From Boswellia sacra (Eukaryota > Streptophyta > Magnoliopsida > Sapindales > Burseraceae): 64,000 nt of DNA. This document shows, one piece after another, positions 1-9,805 of the stretch. Made by a program: the position numbers and the translations under genes. Position 1 is the stretch's first letter. Each line of letters begins with the position of its first letter. Below the pieces are notes generated by a model, which was given only the letters and a program-made list of their open reading frames with translations, was not told the DNA's origin and did no database searches. The stretch is from assembly GCA_013180625.2 (NCBI GenBank), contig SNVD02002448.1:1-64000 (forward strand), written 5' to 3'.

Positions 1-124
1 GTCGGTTTGACCAAGTGACACGTATTGAATACGTGTCAGGGCCATACGTGTCGCGCAAAAACCGACATGTATTCTGATATGTGTCAGTTTTCGGCCGACA
101 CAAAAACACGTTTTTGTTGTAGTG
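1..124. mobile_element. CACTA element terminus (right-hand end)
   Basis: The segment ends in ...TTTTTGTTGTAGTG, which on the other strand is CACTACAACAAAAACG, a typical CACTA terminal inverted repeat. Just inside are short palindromic GACACGTATT/AATACGTGTC-type units (for example 17-37), the kind of subterminal repeats that bind the element's own transposase accessory protein. The rest of the element is outside the window. Sequence to the right of 124 is LTR sequence, so this CACTA inserted into or beside an older LTR. The 3-bp target duplication cannot be checked. Confidence 0.7.
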
Positions 125-497
125 TGGTGTGGTGTTATCAAGAGTTGGAAGAAAAAGTCTTGGTGAGGTTGCTCATCAAGTAAGTTGTAAAGATTTCTAC
201 AACTTAGTGGAAAGCTTAGCTCGTGGAGCTAGGAGCCCGTGGACGTAGGCAAGGTTTGCCGAACCACGTAAATTGAGTTTGCACTCTCTCTATCCCTATT
301 CTCTTTACATTTACTTGCATTTGTGATTGTTCTTTATTTCCATTCTCTTGATTGCATTCTATTTTCATCTTCTTCACCTTTGTTCTTAAAGAAAGATTTG
401 AATAATTTTGATCTTTCAAGAAAAGTTTTACAAATCCGTTTTGATAAGTAAAAACCCAATTCACCCCCCCTCTTGGGTTGCCATACTTGGGTCAACA
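125..497 (+). repeat. Truncated Copia LTR (3' part), same family as 58564-60363
   Basis: This stretch matches the last ~370 bp of the LTR at 58564-60363 almost base for base, including the GGAGCTAGGAGCCCGTGGAC block and the end GGGTCAACA. No primer-binding site follows at 498, unlike at the complete element, so it is a solo or 3' LTR. Its 5' part lies beyond the CACTA end at 124. The five bases after it (TCCTT) would be the target duplication, but the partner is outside the window. It interrupts an ANTH exon. Confidence 0.85.
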
Positions 498-699
498 TCC
501 TTGTCAACCAAATTTATTGTACCATCACTTATAGCTTGATAGATTTTAATGCTTTCAGAAGCAACCTGTTGGCAACGACAGAAGACAATCAGAAACAATA
601 ATCACATCAAGAACATCTATACAAGCCATATGTTTAAACTTCACATACCAGTGACAGGGCCAACTGAATCACAAAATTATTAACTGCTGCTCCTTGCGG
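498..699 (-). pseudogene. ANTH-domain clathrin assembly protein (AP180/CALM-like) fragment, two exons
   Basis: On the minus strand one exon runs 699-649 and reads PQGAAVNNFVIQLALSL, followed by a GTATGT donor. The next begins at 565 after a CAG acceptor and reads VASESIKIYQAISDGTINLV before it is cut at 498 by the LTR end. These are consecutive pieces of the plant ANTH domain, which binds phosphoinositides and recruits clathrin at the membrane. Intron phase is preserved across the ~83-bp intron. Only about 40 of the ~300 ANTH residues are present, with no start and no C-terminus. It sits with other unrelated fragments on the same strand, so I read it as a captured piece rather than a resident gene. 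Confidence 0.72.
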
Positions 700-1742
700 C
701 TGTAAAAATATTTTAAAGAAGTAATCCATCAAATACAAAACTAAGAAGAAACCAAAAAATATAAACAGTTTTTTATAGGCCCAAATTGCTCAAAAATCAC
801 CATAAGTTGTACAACTATTGCATTATCAGGCAAGTTTTTGACAAATATGGAGTGACCCTTAATTGCAGAATATATAAGGAAAACATTAAAACAAGGCAGA
901 GTTTACAATTTATATAAAATGTTCAAAATCTAATAAACTCTATAATTGCATTGCTACACTTGAATTATTATGCATTTGCACAAATGATTATATACAAAAG
1001 CACTAGTCAAGAATTGAGGAATAAGTTAAATATGGAAAAATCATCAGCACTTAAAAGTCATAAAAACAGGTTATTCTAGATGCAACAGCTAAGCTAAGTA
1101 CAAGCTGAAGAATCAATCACATGTAGATCAACAAATTAAGTTACAAATATCCTAAAGAATTCACAGAAAACAAGGCTAAGAGTTAATCCTTCATGGTTAT
1201 ATTTCCTAGCTAATTAAAATACTCGGTGACCAACTAGCACTTGTATTGCAAAGAAAATTAATGTGTACAAGTCATCAATTTCTTCACTTCCCTAAGTTTC
1301 TCAGGTAAATCCTACGTGGTTGCCTCACAAATCTCGTTGCAAACAATTAAAAAATAAACAAAAAGCATCAAGAAATTATCAATTAATTAACCATATCATG
1401 AACCTAGCTATATGGCATTCTTTTTCACGTAGCACTCAAGAATTGTCCTTCAAATATTTTATAGGCCTGCAGATCAAATTAATGTGTTAGATCACAACCA
1501 TTAAATGATGGAAATGCAACAACACTTATCTAAACTTAGTGGGTGTCTTCTGCTGAACTTTTGAGAGACAAGGAAGCATAGCCATTCTGGCCTACTTTAA
1601 ATATTATTTTCTGTTAAAATCTACCGCTACCAACCAGTAGACATGCAATAACCAAATCACATAATAAGAGAGAGATATGAGGTTTTTGAAAAGTTTTGCA
1701 ATTATTGTTAAACTAACCTTATCCTATGATAATTTCAATTAC
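700..1742. other. AT-rich stretch without recognised gene
   Basis: No ORF with recognisable similarity and no repeat border is seen. The stretch lies between two captured exons on the same strand and may be captured intron or junction sequence. A short minus-strand open stretch near 1531-1595 was not identified. Confidence 0.5.
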
Positions 1743-1815
1743 CTCACATAATAGCATATCTTCCTCCGGCGACCATCCTCCTTTCTTGAAATCTGAGTTC
1801 AAGTATGTGTACCAC
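1743..1815 (-). pseudogene. FLP: FOUR LIPS/MYB88-type R2R3-MYB exon fragment
   Basis: A 73-bp minus-strand exon has an AG acceptor just before 1815 and a GTAATT donor after 1743. It translates to WYTYLNSDFKKGGWSPEEDM followed by LLCE. This is the junction of the R2 and R3 MYB repeats as found in the atypical FLP (MYB124)/MYB88 factors, which restrict divisions in the stomatal lineage; ordinary R2R3-MYBs have different residues here. The following FLP exon is not found downstream on this strand. It is a single captured exon and cannot be functional. Assignment to the FLP/MYB88 subgroup rests on recall of the family. Confidence 0.7.
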
Positions 1816-2198
1816 CTGCCAGTTTCGATATTACACCCACATCAGATTAATCTGATAATAATAAATTAAAAGAAGGGTACAAAACAGAGGATCGTTCAAC
1901 AACTTGTTTTATAACTTCTTCACCAACATTCTTCTACACTGTCTTGTTGTTTTATCTTTGAATTTAGATGCAATAATTGACCAACTGCATACAAATATCA
2001 GAACCAAAACATCGAAAATAAATAAATTACTTAAAAAAAAGAGGACAAAAACAACAGAAACATATCATTATAGAACCATATGAAAAACGATTCTTCTATG
2101 AGAAAATAGAAAAGCCCAGGTCCACATAGAGGAATAAGGCCCAAGCAAGGGAAAGAACATGAAAATGAGTTGCTGAAAATCTCAGGAGAATAACTTAC
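1816..2198. other. Non-coding stretch between captured exons
   Basis: AT-rich DNA with no recognised gene. The 73-residue minus-strand reading frame starting at 2252 is the USP exon read through into its intron and does not represent a separate gene. Confidence 0.5.
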
Positions 2199-2304
2199 TG
2201 TAAATCCAACCCTTGCAGATGGAGGCAATGTTTTGGGATAGTCTTGCATCATACACTCAAGTCGAGTTGAGGACTTTAATGCAGATTTGGTAGCATCTTT
2301 GTAT
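2199..2304 (-). pseudogene. USP: UDP-sugar pyrophosphorylase exon fragment
   Basis: A 106-bp minus-strand exon bounded by a TTGCAG acceptor (before 2304) and a GTAAGT donor (after 2199) reads [20 protein letters not shown] then [15 protein letters not shown]. The [16 protein letters not shown] core is a signature of plant UDP-sugar pyrophosphorylase, the broad-specificity enzyme that makes UDP-sugars from sugar-1-phosphates and UTP. The complete protein is about 600 residues over many exons and only this exon is present. The reading frame is clean and both splice sites are canonical, so capture was recent or the fragment is little decayed. No other USP exon was found nearby. Confidence 0.85.
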
Positions 2305-2603
2305 CTGCAATGAAACAGATTTTCAGCAACTGGTTTACTTTATATGTTGGCGTGCTAAGAGATGCTTGTCCACCACCAGCGTTACTGGTTGAAATGAGAG
2401 AGGCAGCTTGTGTAACCAGTCCATGATTGCATTACTCATCCAACTTATCTAGAGACAATGCAAATGCTTTAGCAATTCAAGCCAAACAAACATAAGCATG
2501 CTCCAACACCTACAAACACAACAAATTGCTGATGATGAATATTAAGAGAATACCAAATGGGAAGGTATTTCTCTAGTCATGAATCTATAACTTAGTATTC
2601 ATC
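2305..2603. other. Non-coding stretch with an unassigned minus-strand frame
   Basis: Around 2345-2420 the minus strand reads AASLISTSNAGGGQASLST in an open frame. I do not recognise it; it could be another exon scrap. Otherwise nothing is identified. Confidence 0.3.
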
Positions 2604-2820
2604 ATATTTGGTTGGGTAATAGATCACCTTCTTCTTTTGAAGCAATCTTGAAACTAACAACAAATTCTGGGTTAATATGGGTATTAACATTCATATTCCA
2701 AACTATATAATGTCTTGGATTTTGTGGATCATTAACTTCACTATCAAAATCCTTTTTGCTGGGATGAAATCCTCTACCTAGTAAGCCTGGATTGACATCA
2801 GTTCCAATTATTAGGCCATA
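2604..2820 (-). pseudogene. RCD1/SRO-type PARP-like domain fragment
   Basis: The minus strand from about 2820 reads GFHPSKKDFDSEVNDPQNPR, then HYIVWNMNVNTHINPEFVVS, then FKIASKEEG. The NPRHYIVWNMN-NTHI-PEFVVSFK block is diagnostic of the PARP-like domain of plant RCD1/SRO stress regulators, which have lost ADP-ribosyl transferase activity. A stop follows at 2604-2606 just beyond a possible donor. The WWE and RST domains and the rest of the PARP fold are absent. It is one exon-sized scrap on the same strand as its neighbours, consistent with gene-fragment capture. Assignment to the SRO family is firm; the exact paralogue is not determinable. Confidence 0.8.
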
Positions 2821-4256
2821 AATGATATTTAAAAATTAAAAAATAAATAACAGAAATAAGCAAAAAGCCCTATCAACCAATGAATATAGACGAATGCTGT
2901 CAAAGTTCAAGGCAAAATAATCTATAAGATAAAATTTTGGCCAGAACTGCCCATAGATTAACGTCCTCAGCATTTGCCTTAACTATTCTTGCTCAGCATC
3001 TGACAATCTATTTCACTTTCAAATAAATCCATCCTAAAAATCATAGTAGTTGCTCAACACATTGGAAGCTGAAAACAATGTGTGTGTGTGTGTGTGTGTG
3101 TGTGGAGGACCGACAAACAAACTTTCAACTATTATCATAAGATCATAAACCCATGTCCTTATTCAGATAACAACAAAATCTATTATATTCATGGAATTTA
3201 ATTAATTATGACAAGAGTTGTTGAAATATTTAATTTAGAACATTGCAATTGAGAGGTCAAAAACGGGCAGAAAAAAACTTTCCTAACTACAATTGTTATG
3301 CTTTGAGAATCCTTATTACCATATAGCTAAAGTTAGGACTACAAGACTTGTTATAACTTCTCATACTCGTAGAACCTATGTTAGATTTCCTCTCAACTTT
3401 CAATTGACTTTAAACCTGTTTTAGCTCCTAACTTCCTTTGCCGTTTAATCATAACAATAGATCAAGAATAAGATGATAAGCTAATATGAGGTGCAAATTC
3501 ACATTTCTTTTATTTTCACTATGCTTCAAGAAGAAAAAGAAAAAGACTTGCTTTATCATGACTACATGTTCCACAATCACCAATGACTAAAAGCAACACC
3601 CCACATTGGCACATTCTAATATTTCACCACATCAGTTTCTAAGGAGAAAAGTTCCCATAAAAGATTCCTATTTACGCCTATACCATCAAGTAAATTGGGC
3701 ATCTTAACAATATACTTCTGATGATTATCATTCAAAAGGTTCCATACAGCATTTAGTATCCGCAAAGTTTTAGATATCTAGTAACAATCAGAACATTCCC
3801 CTATGAAAGAAAAATAGTTTAATCACCAGAAGCTCCACTCAGTTCCTAACTATTCCGCTGAAAATAACAAAGAGACAGAAGAAAAAGAACTCAAGCACAA
3901 ATCAAGTTTCAATTTTTTTCTTATTTTGCAACGTTTTCTTCTGAACCAAAATTAACCCAGATGAGTTTGTTCAACAACACTTCCATTACACATTCAAGAA
4001 CAACAAGATCTAACCTTTACGTGATGCATTTCAGTATATATAAAATAACAATAATACAGATAGCAATACAAGGTGAGGGTAATAAGAAAACTTACAAACA
4101 GTGGTATTTTACTTACCGACTTGTAAAAGAAGCTGAAGCTGACGCAAAGAACAGAAACAGTGGCAAAATCAGAGAAAGCAAACAAAAACAATACTTGAAG
4201 TTGGGTGAAGAAGAAGGAGAATAACAAAAACCTTAACCTATCAGGCTCTGTATTTT
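2821..4256. other. AT-rich stretch without recognised gene
   Basis: It contains a (TG)13 microsatellite at 3079-3104. Two overlapping opposite-strand frames at 3961-4227 are low-complexity and match nothing I know. No element border is seen. Confidence 0.45.
3079..3104. repeat. (TG)13 microsatellite
   Basis: Thirteen uninterrupted TG units are directly visible. Confidence 0.95.
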
Positions 4257-4302
4257 AACGTTTCTGAATGGTCTGTATTTTAGTAGTCCATTCAGAAACG
4301 TT
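4257..4302. repeat. Perfect 15-bp inverted repeat (hairpin)
   Basis: AACGTTTCTGAATGG at 4257-4271 is exactly reversed and complemented as CCATTCAGAAACGTT at 4288-4302, with a 16-nt loop. A TCTGTATTTTA motif precedes the left arm and recurs in the loop. It could be the remains of a small foldback element; the stem is short for a miRNA precursor. Confidence 0.75.
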
Positions 4303-4965
4303 TCATATTATGAAAATACATGGAGATTCAGAACATAGTCAAATCCAGGGGAATGAAATAAAAAAAAAAGAAAAGTTTTTTTAGCAAATACATAATTAAA
4401 ATGACTAGAACTTGATCAGTTCAATTTCTTTCTCCATAACAAATGATACTTTTTGACATTAATAAACTTACTGAGCTTCAGACAAAATGCTATTTAAGAA
4501 TTTCATAACATAATTGAAAAAACATACAAAAGGTATATTTTAGGTTAGACTTAGTTTTATACTTCCCCTAAATTCAACTGATCTCTTATAACATAAATGC
4601 AGCTCTAGTAACTCTCAGTAAAAATGATGAGAACAAAGCTCTCAAAACCACTTTAGAAAATCAAATGGTTATACCAAGGTATTACATATTCAGGGAACAT
4701 GTGGTTAGCAATAATCATAAATCCTTATAATCCAAGCATGAGTAAATGAACAAAAGTACACATTCAAAACCTTTATTGTTCATGAGTTACCGAATATGCA
4801 ATATACATATATCAACTGATTTATAGTAATATATTGCACAAAAGAAATAAACAAATATTTGATACCTTAGAGACAAAAACACGCATGATCCATTTCCTTA
4901 GATTAGGCGTCAGAACTGGGTTCATATTAGGAAATCAACTAAATCAAGTCCATATAAATACTTAC
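4303..4965. other. AT-rich non-coding stretch downstream of the HUB1 fragment
   Basis: The sixth and later HUB1 exons would be expected here if the gene were complete, but none is visible. The HUB1 homology stops at the exon 5 donor. Confidence 0.5.
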
Positions 4966-6738
4966 CTCTAACACGTTTAAGCTCAACTTTGCCTTTTAAA
5001 TCATTGTCTTGATGGCTCTGTAGTTTCCTTGCCACTGATTTGTGCTTCAAGTGAAGATCATTTAGTGCTAATCTCAAACTTTTAACTTCTAACACCAAGT
5101 CACTAGATGACTTTTGTCTGCATGAGCCTAGCAAAATTTGCAGTGTACATGGGAAACTGAGGAACAAATCTTGCAAGAAAAAGATTACAATTTACAATGC
5201 AGAACAAATATTTTCTCACAACACTCACCATCTCCCACCACGCCTTTCACAGTAGCAGAATATAGCCCATCCTTTAGATACCACAGGTTGTCAACAGCAG
5301 CTACTCTATTACATAAGATGTTCTTAGTCTTCTCAGAGGCGATTTCTCTATCTTCTTCCATTTGATTAGGGCAATTATCTACAGAGCAACTTTCAGTTGC
5401 TCTAGTTTCTATAAGTCGACTGAGGAAAGCATCATGGGGGGATAAGGACTTCCATCTGACAATTGAATTTAAATTACAGAGAATCAAAAAAAGTAGTACA
5501 GCAGAGAGTAACAGGCAAGGAAAGCAAAGGAACCAAAAAAAAAGCGTGGTAGGTAATCTCACCCTCCTCCTTAACTGATACACATCTAAAATCTTGTCCA
5601 CTTCTTGACTCTCTTGCCCGGATAGAACATGATTCCATGTCAGTGACCAACTATTATAAAAGCATATAATCAATTTTCCATAGGGCAAAACACAACGCTG
5701 TAGGCATAAAGCCATGAGATATTGCATACTTTTATTTCAAATCTTTTCTTTTCTTTCATTCTTCTTTTACCTGTTAACTTATTTATTTTTTGCATCAAAA
5801 GAAGAAAAGTAAAATAAAAACCTAGGGTATTACCTCTTCCCAATACTTATTCACCACCTTTAATGTGGAATCATAAGGTTGTTGTCTCTCCTTCAGTTGA
5901 GTGAACTTATTATCAAGAGTAGAATACTCAATCTTCTGGGCCTCTAACTTTTGAACAAGCTTTTGATTTTGGAAGTGAAGGACAACAGTATCAAGCTGCA
6001 TTATGAAAAAGAAAAGGTTCAAACAAACAAGTTGTAATAGAAGAAAGTAAATCACGGCAACAACCGAACTAATCACAAAAAATTAGTAAACAAAAACTTT
6101 TTCTTATATTAATCAAAAGAAATGCCTCCAAACAAATTATCCCAACAAACATACAGCCTGCTACACAGTCAAAATTGCTATAACAAAAAAGGAGGTCATC
6201 ACGTAAAAATGGATACATTCTCCACGTCTGCTGATATATTTCATAAATAAATGAATCATGGCGAAGTTGTCCCAGTTACAAGCTAAAGAAAACACACTCA
6301 AATTGAAAAGAGGCATTCAATTCACAGCGCAACTAAAATTTGAAGCTTGAAAAAAGTATCATTACAATAACTCAACATTGAAATACCAACCACAAATATA
6401 ACAGAAATTCAATAACTACTCTTCAATTGAATCAATAAAGCAAATATAACTAAAAAAACATAGAATTTCCTAATTGTTTTATTAATCCCAAATCCAAAAC
6501 CTTAGAAACGCAATCAAGAAACACTCAAAAACTGAAAATTACAAACGAAGCATCAAAATCAGTCAGGTAGCAAAGCAAAACACACAAATGAACAACAATC
6601 AAAAGAAAAAATATAGAAGAAACGTACCTTTGTGTCCTCGGATGAAGGAAAAAATGGATGCTTCTTAGCGGTAGCGGCAGTTGGTGATATGGAACTGAAG
6701 TGGAGCCATTTTCGGGCTGGCTGACCTGTGCTCCCCAT
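4966..6738 (-). pseudogene. HUB1: HUB1-like E3 ubiquitin ligase (BRE1 type), first five exons only
   Basis: Five minus-strand exons with canonical GT-AG borders can be placed: 6738-6628 (starts MGSTGQPARKWLHFSSISPT), 5995-5834 (LDTVVLHFQNQKLVQKLEAQ), 5650-5563, 5455-5229 (LSRLIETRATESCSV) and 5127-4966 (LVLEVKSLRLALNDLHLKHK ending ELKRVRG). They match in order the N-terminal ~230 residues of plant HUB1, which with HUB2 monoubiquitinates histone H2B through a C-terminal RING. The coiled-coil middle and the RING (about 650 residues) are absent. Exon 4 has a one-base frame shift next to the G6 run at 5436-5441, between DGSP and HDAF. The other exon phases agree. It is 5'-complete, 3'-truncated and flanked by unrelated gene fragments on the same strand, so it is best read as captured. 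A transcript would give at most a short non-catalytic peptide. Confidence 0.88.
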
Positions 6739-7649
6739 TGAAACGCACAATTATTTAAAATTATTTGGCATATACAAAAATTATTTAAAGAAAAAACCTT
6801 AATGTTCAACAAAAACCTTAATGGCAAGGTTAAGATGGATTCAACTGGACTTGTATGCCCACACAGGCTCTGTATTTTAACATATACAAAAATTATTTAA
6901 AGAAAAAACCTTAACCTCTCATATTCTCCAATAATTCCGCATCAGGCAGTTCCAAAAAAACTACCAAACATGTAAATAATCTAGACAACAACACTAAGCA
7001 AACAACAAAATTCAAGCTTAAACTTCAAAAGATTAAATAAAATTTTATTTGAAAATAAAATACATTAAAAAAATAAAAAAAGCAAATGAGGATACACAAC
7101 TTATATCCATGCTTGGCCATTCAGAGAAACCTGAAGCAATACCAGATTCCAGTGTTGTTTGTGAGCACCTGAACAAAACAGAAACTTCAATTCACTTTAT
7201 CTTCCACGTGACGCCACCAAGTGGGAGCTTTCTCAAGATTCAAATAGCAACAAATATTTGAAATTAAAAAAACCTAACACCATTTCACTTCAATGGATTC
7301 TACATTTGTATTTAAAAAATTAAAATTTGTGGATATTGATACACTACATTGTTATCAAGTTATTGCCTACACAAAAATTAAAAATTGTCACCAAAATTTC
7401 CCAGAAATTAAAAAAAGAATTACGAAATCATATTTGAAAGAAAAAATAATAAACCCATTAACAATAAAGAGAAAATAAAAAATAAAAAAATCAAGATTTA
7501 ATTTCTTACTCTTTCCTCCACTTTCTCAACCACCAAACAAGAAGATTATGCAACACAAGACAAATCTATCAGAGAAGAGACATAAAAACAAGAGAAAAAG
7601 GGTACTTGACAAGTTTGATTGCGGGTGTATGGGTTTCTTAGGATTCGAC
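6739..7649. other. Upstream region of the HUB1 fragment, no gene recognised
   Basis: The ~35-bp sequence ATATACAAAAATTATTTAAAGAAAAAACC occurs twice (about 6771 and 6882), so a local duplication is present; AGGCTCTGTATTTTAAC at about 6864 also occurs near 4243. A minus-strand stretch near 7080-7170 (ESGIASGFSEWPSMDISC) may be another exon scrap but is unidentified. Confidence 0.4.
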
Positions 7650-7888
7650 AAACCTCTCCAATAGCACCCTTATAAGAAACTCGTTGTGATCCCACACCAC
7701 CCTTCTTGGATTTCGATTTAGGAGCAACAGCTATAGCATAGTCACTTATGCTTGAGAGGAAGTAAGCAAAGGAAGTAATGCACGCATGGTGGAAGGTGAG
7801 GTGAGGGGGAGTGAGAGAAGGGGAACTTGGAGGTGGATTGGTGAAGAGAAGAGCAGCGGAATGTGGATGCGAGGCTGCATGAAGCCAT
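7650..7888 (-). pseudogene. Unidentified gene 5' end with plastid-transit-like N-terminus
   Basis: An ATG at 7888 opens a 48-codon frame starting MASCSLASTFRCSSLHQSTS and rich in Ser, Pro and His, with few acidic residues. That is the composition of a chloroplast transit peptide. It stops at 7742. A second frame then continues with SDYAIAVAPKSKSKKGGVGS and QRVSYKGAIGE, suggesting one frame shift in a formerly continuous exon. I do not recognise the protein. It lies between the CACTA end at 8197 and the HUB1 fragment, on the same strand as all the other captured pieces. Confidence 0.4.
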
Positions 7889-7974
7889 ATGTTAGGGCTT
7901 CAAAGGACAGGAGCGAGAGAGGAGATAAGGAAACCCAAAAGTGAAGAGCAAAATGAGGTGAAGAAGTGAGACGG

Positions 7975-8197
7975 CTAGGGCAAAAGTGTGGGAAGGTTTT
8001 TTCTTTTTATTATATGTATATACTTGTCACAGATATGAGAACGTGATAAATATGATTTTGAAGTCAGGACAAAAAATGCCAAATATGAGTAATAAGAGAG
8101 TTTGACCTCCAAACAAGTGTTGTAGTTATCACCATTTAAAAAAACTGTCAAATAAGAAAAATTGAAATTGTCAAATATGTGAAAATTTCTTGTAGTG
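7975..8197. mobile_element. CACTA terminus and subterminal region (element X)
   Basis: The sequence ends ...ATTTCTTGTAGTG at 8197; read on the minus strand the element begins CACTACAAGAAATTTTCAC. The ~220 bp inside it is clearly related to 10735-10955 (shared CACTACAAGAA end, TGACAAATAT and ATATACTTGTCA motifs), so both belong to one family. The three bases outside (TTG) would be the target duplication. The end lies 11 bp beyond an SPS exon. The partner end was not found to the left within the window. Confidence 0.78.
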
Positions 8198-8208
8198 TTG
8201 AGACTTAC

Positions 8209-8945
8209 CTCTATGACTGCGAGACTGAATGGTTCCACAAGAGCTGGGTTGATGAAAACACCCTTTAAGAGACAAAGCTACCAGAAGTATTATTGTTAGT
8301 AAATTTAATATTGAAAGGAACCAAAAGAGTTCAAATTCGTCTAAGCTGATAATTTGTCAGTAGTGAGCTGCATAGATCCAGGATAACGAGCACTCTTCTC
8401 CATCTTTGGTCATCACTATCATGATTGACCAAAAGTTGCAGCAAATCCCATTTACAACCCTTTGTGTGTAGAATATTCTATGACTATGATAAATGCTTAT
8501 GGGCCTAATTTAGCACTATGAACATACCTTAGTTTTTGCAACCAGGCCATAAATGTCAGGAACTTCAGTTTGCTTATGATGCTTGGGATGAGCCACTTGA
8601 CCATACAAGTCATACTTGTCAATGAGCTTGAGTACTGTTGTAAGAACAACTGAGCTGCTATTAGACATCTCTTCAATATCATCTTTGTTTCCCAGTATAA
8701 GTGTCTGCAGCAGTAAAGATTTTCAGAATCAGTCATCAAATTAACTTGGAATTTATCTATTGTCTTAAAATCCCTTTTGAATGATAGATCATTGAAGTCA
8801 AAGACATAATTACCAAGTTGGCTAGCTCCCGGAGGGGCTGGCACTCCCCAAAAGCCTTGAGCAATGTGGTGACATTTTTCTTGTTGTCAGGACGTGACAA
8901 TGCAAGTATAGTTCGCTTGTGAGGGTTTATGAAAAATCGCATTAT
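8209..8945 (-). pseudogene. SPS: Sucrose-phosphate synthase fragment, three consecutive exons
   Basis: Minus-strand exons 8945-8814 ([20 protein letters not shown], ending [12 protein letters not shown]), 8704-8528 ([40 protein letters not shown]) and 8262-8209 (GVFINPALVEPFSLAVIE) have clean GT-AG borders and compatible phases. They encode 121 residues of the GT-B glycosyltransferase domain of plant SPS, which makes sucrose-6-phosphate from UDP-glucose and fructose-6-phosphate. The segment covers the nucleotide-sugar-binding region before the E-x7-E motif; the usual PFGLTLIEAAAHG reads PFSLAVIE and then meets the donor. The next exon is absent because a CACTA end lies 11 bp into the intron. 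Upstream exons are missing as well. The fragment has no stops or frame shifts. Confidence 0.9.
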
Positions 8946-9514
8946 CTGAAAAGTGTTTAATAGCACCAACTCAATGACTCCCTAAATCTTTCAATTAAAA
9001 TGATTAATGGCCAAGAACTTACATCTCATCTTCAATCAAAACTTTGAAGCACCTTCTGTACAACAAAGCTAAAGTGAACAGAAGTATGGTATAAATTTTC
9101 CTGTCTCTAATAGGATAAGTTTTGAAGAAGCCTGAGCAATACGCTGGCTCAGCCCTGCTGAATGTTACATTGTCTTTTGTTCTGGCTTCAGGTAAGCAAA
9201 TAATTAACTAACACAGCAAAAGCCAAACTCAAATTACCAATTAAATCAACCATTTACAACATTAAACTTTCATTATTGGTCTATGAAAATGAAAACTTTC
9301 ATAGAACCACAACCTAAACCATAACCTACAGCCACCAATAGAATGAAGCACATAACGACAAACCTAAAAGACTTTTAAAAATTTGAACTTTCTTTTCAGT
9401 TTTGACAGAAACGAAACATGGTTTACTGCTCATGAAAAAAGACAACAACTTGAAACATACCAGATGAGAAAAACAAGATCTGAACAAAACCATTTAATCT
9501 TATTTCAAGTTTAC
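8946..9514. other. Non-coding stretch between SPS and DUF1218 fragments
   Basis: No gene recognised. The position is compatible with captured intron or junction sequence. Confidence 0.45.
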
Positions 9515-9601
9515 CTTAATCCCTGTAGCTTTTGCAGTGAAACCAGTCGTAGCAGACAACAAGCCTAAGAAACCAACAACGCTGCACAAAATAAAAGCTT
9601 T

Positions 9602-9610
<9 letters not shown>
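9515..9610 (-). pseudogene. DUF1218 family (plant four-TM membrane protein) first exon
   Basis: An ATG at 9610 opens a 32-codon exon reading MERKAFILCSVVGFLGLLSA then TTGFTAKATGIK, with a GTAAAC donor at 9514. The hydrophobic run at residues 6-24 is the signal/first membrane segment of the DUF1218 family, whose members sit in the endomembrane system and some of which affect lignin and wall traits. The later exon with the other membrane segments is not found. A CT microsatellite directly upstream on the minus strand is in the expected 5' UTR position. It is a 5'-complete, 3'-truncated fragment like HUB1. Confidence 0.7.

Positions 9611-9636
<26 letters not shown>
9611..9636. repeat. (CT)13 microsatellite
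   Basis: An uninterrupted CT run directly next to the DUF1218 ATG; on the coding strand it is a GA tract in the leader. Confidence 0.93.
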
Positions 9637-9805
9637 ATCGCACACACTCAAAGCTTGTTGCTTTCTCTCTCTTGCTAAAATTTTGGTGGGTTTGTCTGAA
9701 GGTGAAGCGTAAAGTTGGTCAGATTACTATGCAAGTGAAAGTGGTGCATGAATGGAAATTATGATGTCAAATTGATAGCAATTATGGAAATGTAAGAGAA
9801 AGATA

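Noticed and set aside
3961..4227. Overlapping 87- and 77-codon frames
   Set aside because: Low complexity, opposite strands, no recognisable similarity.
7049..7478. Two small plus-strand frames near 7049-7261 and 7293-7478
   Set aside because: AT-rich lysine/isoleucine frames with no similarity; the neighbouring genes are on the other strand.
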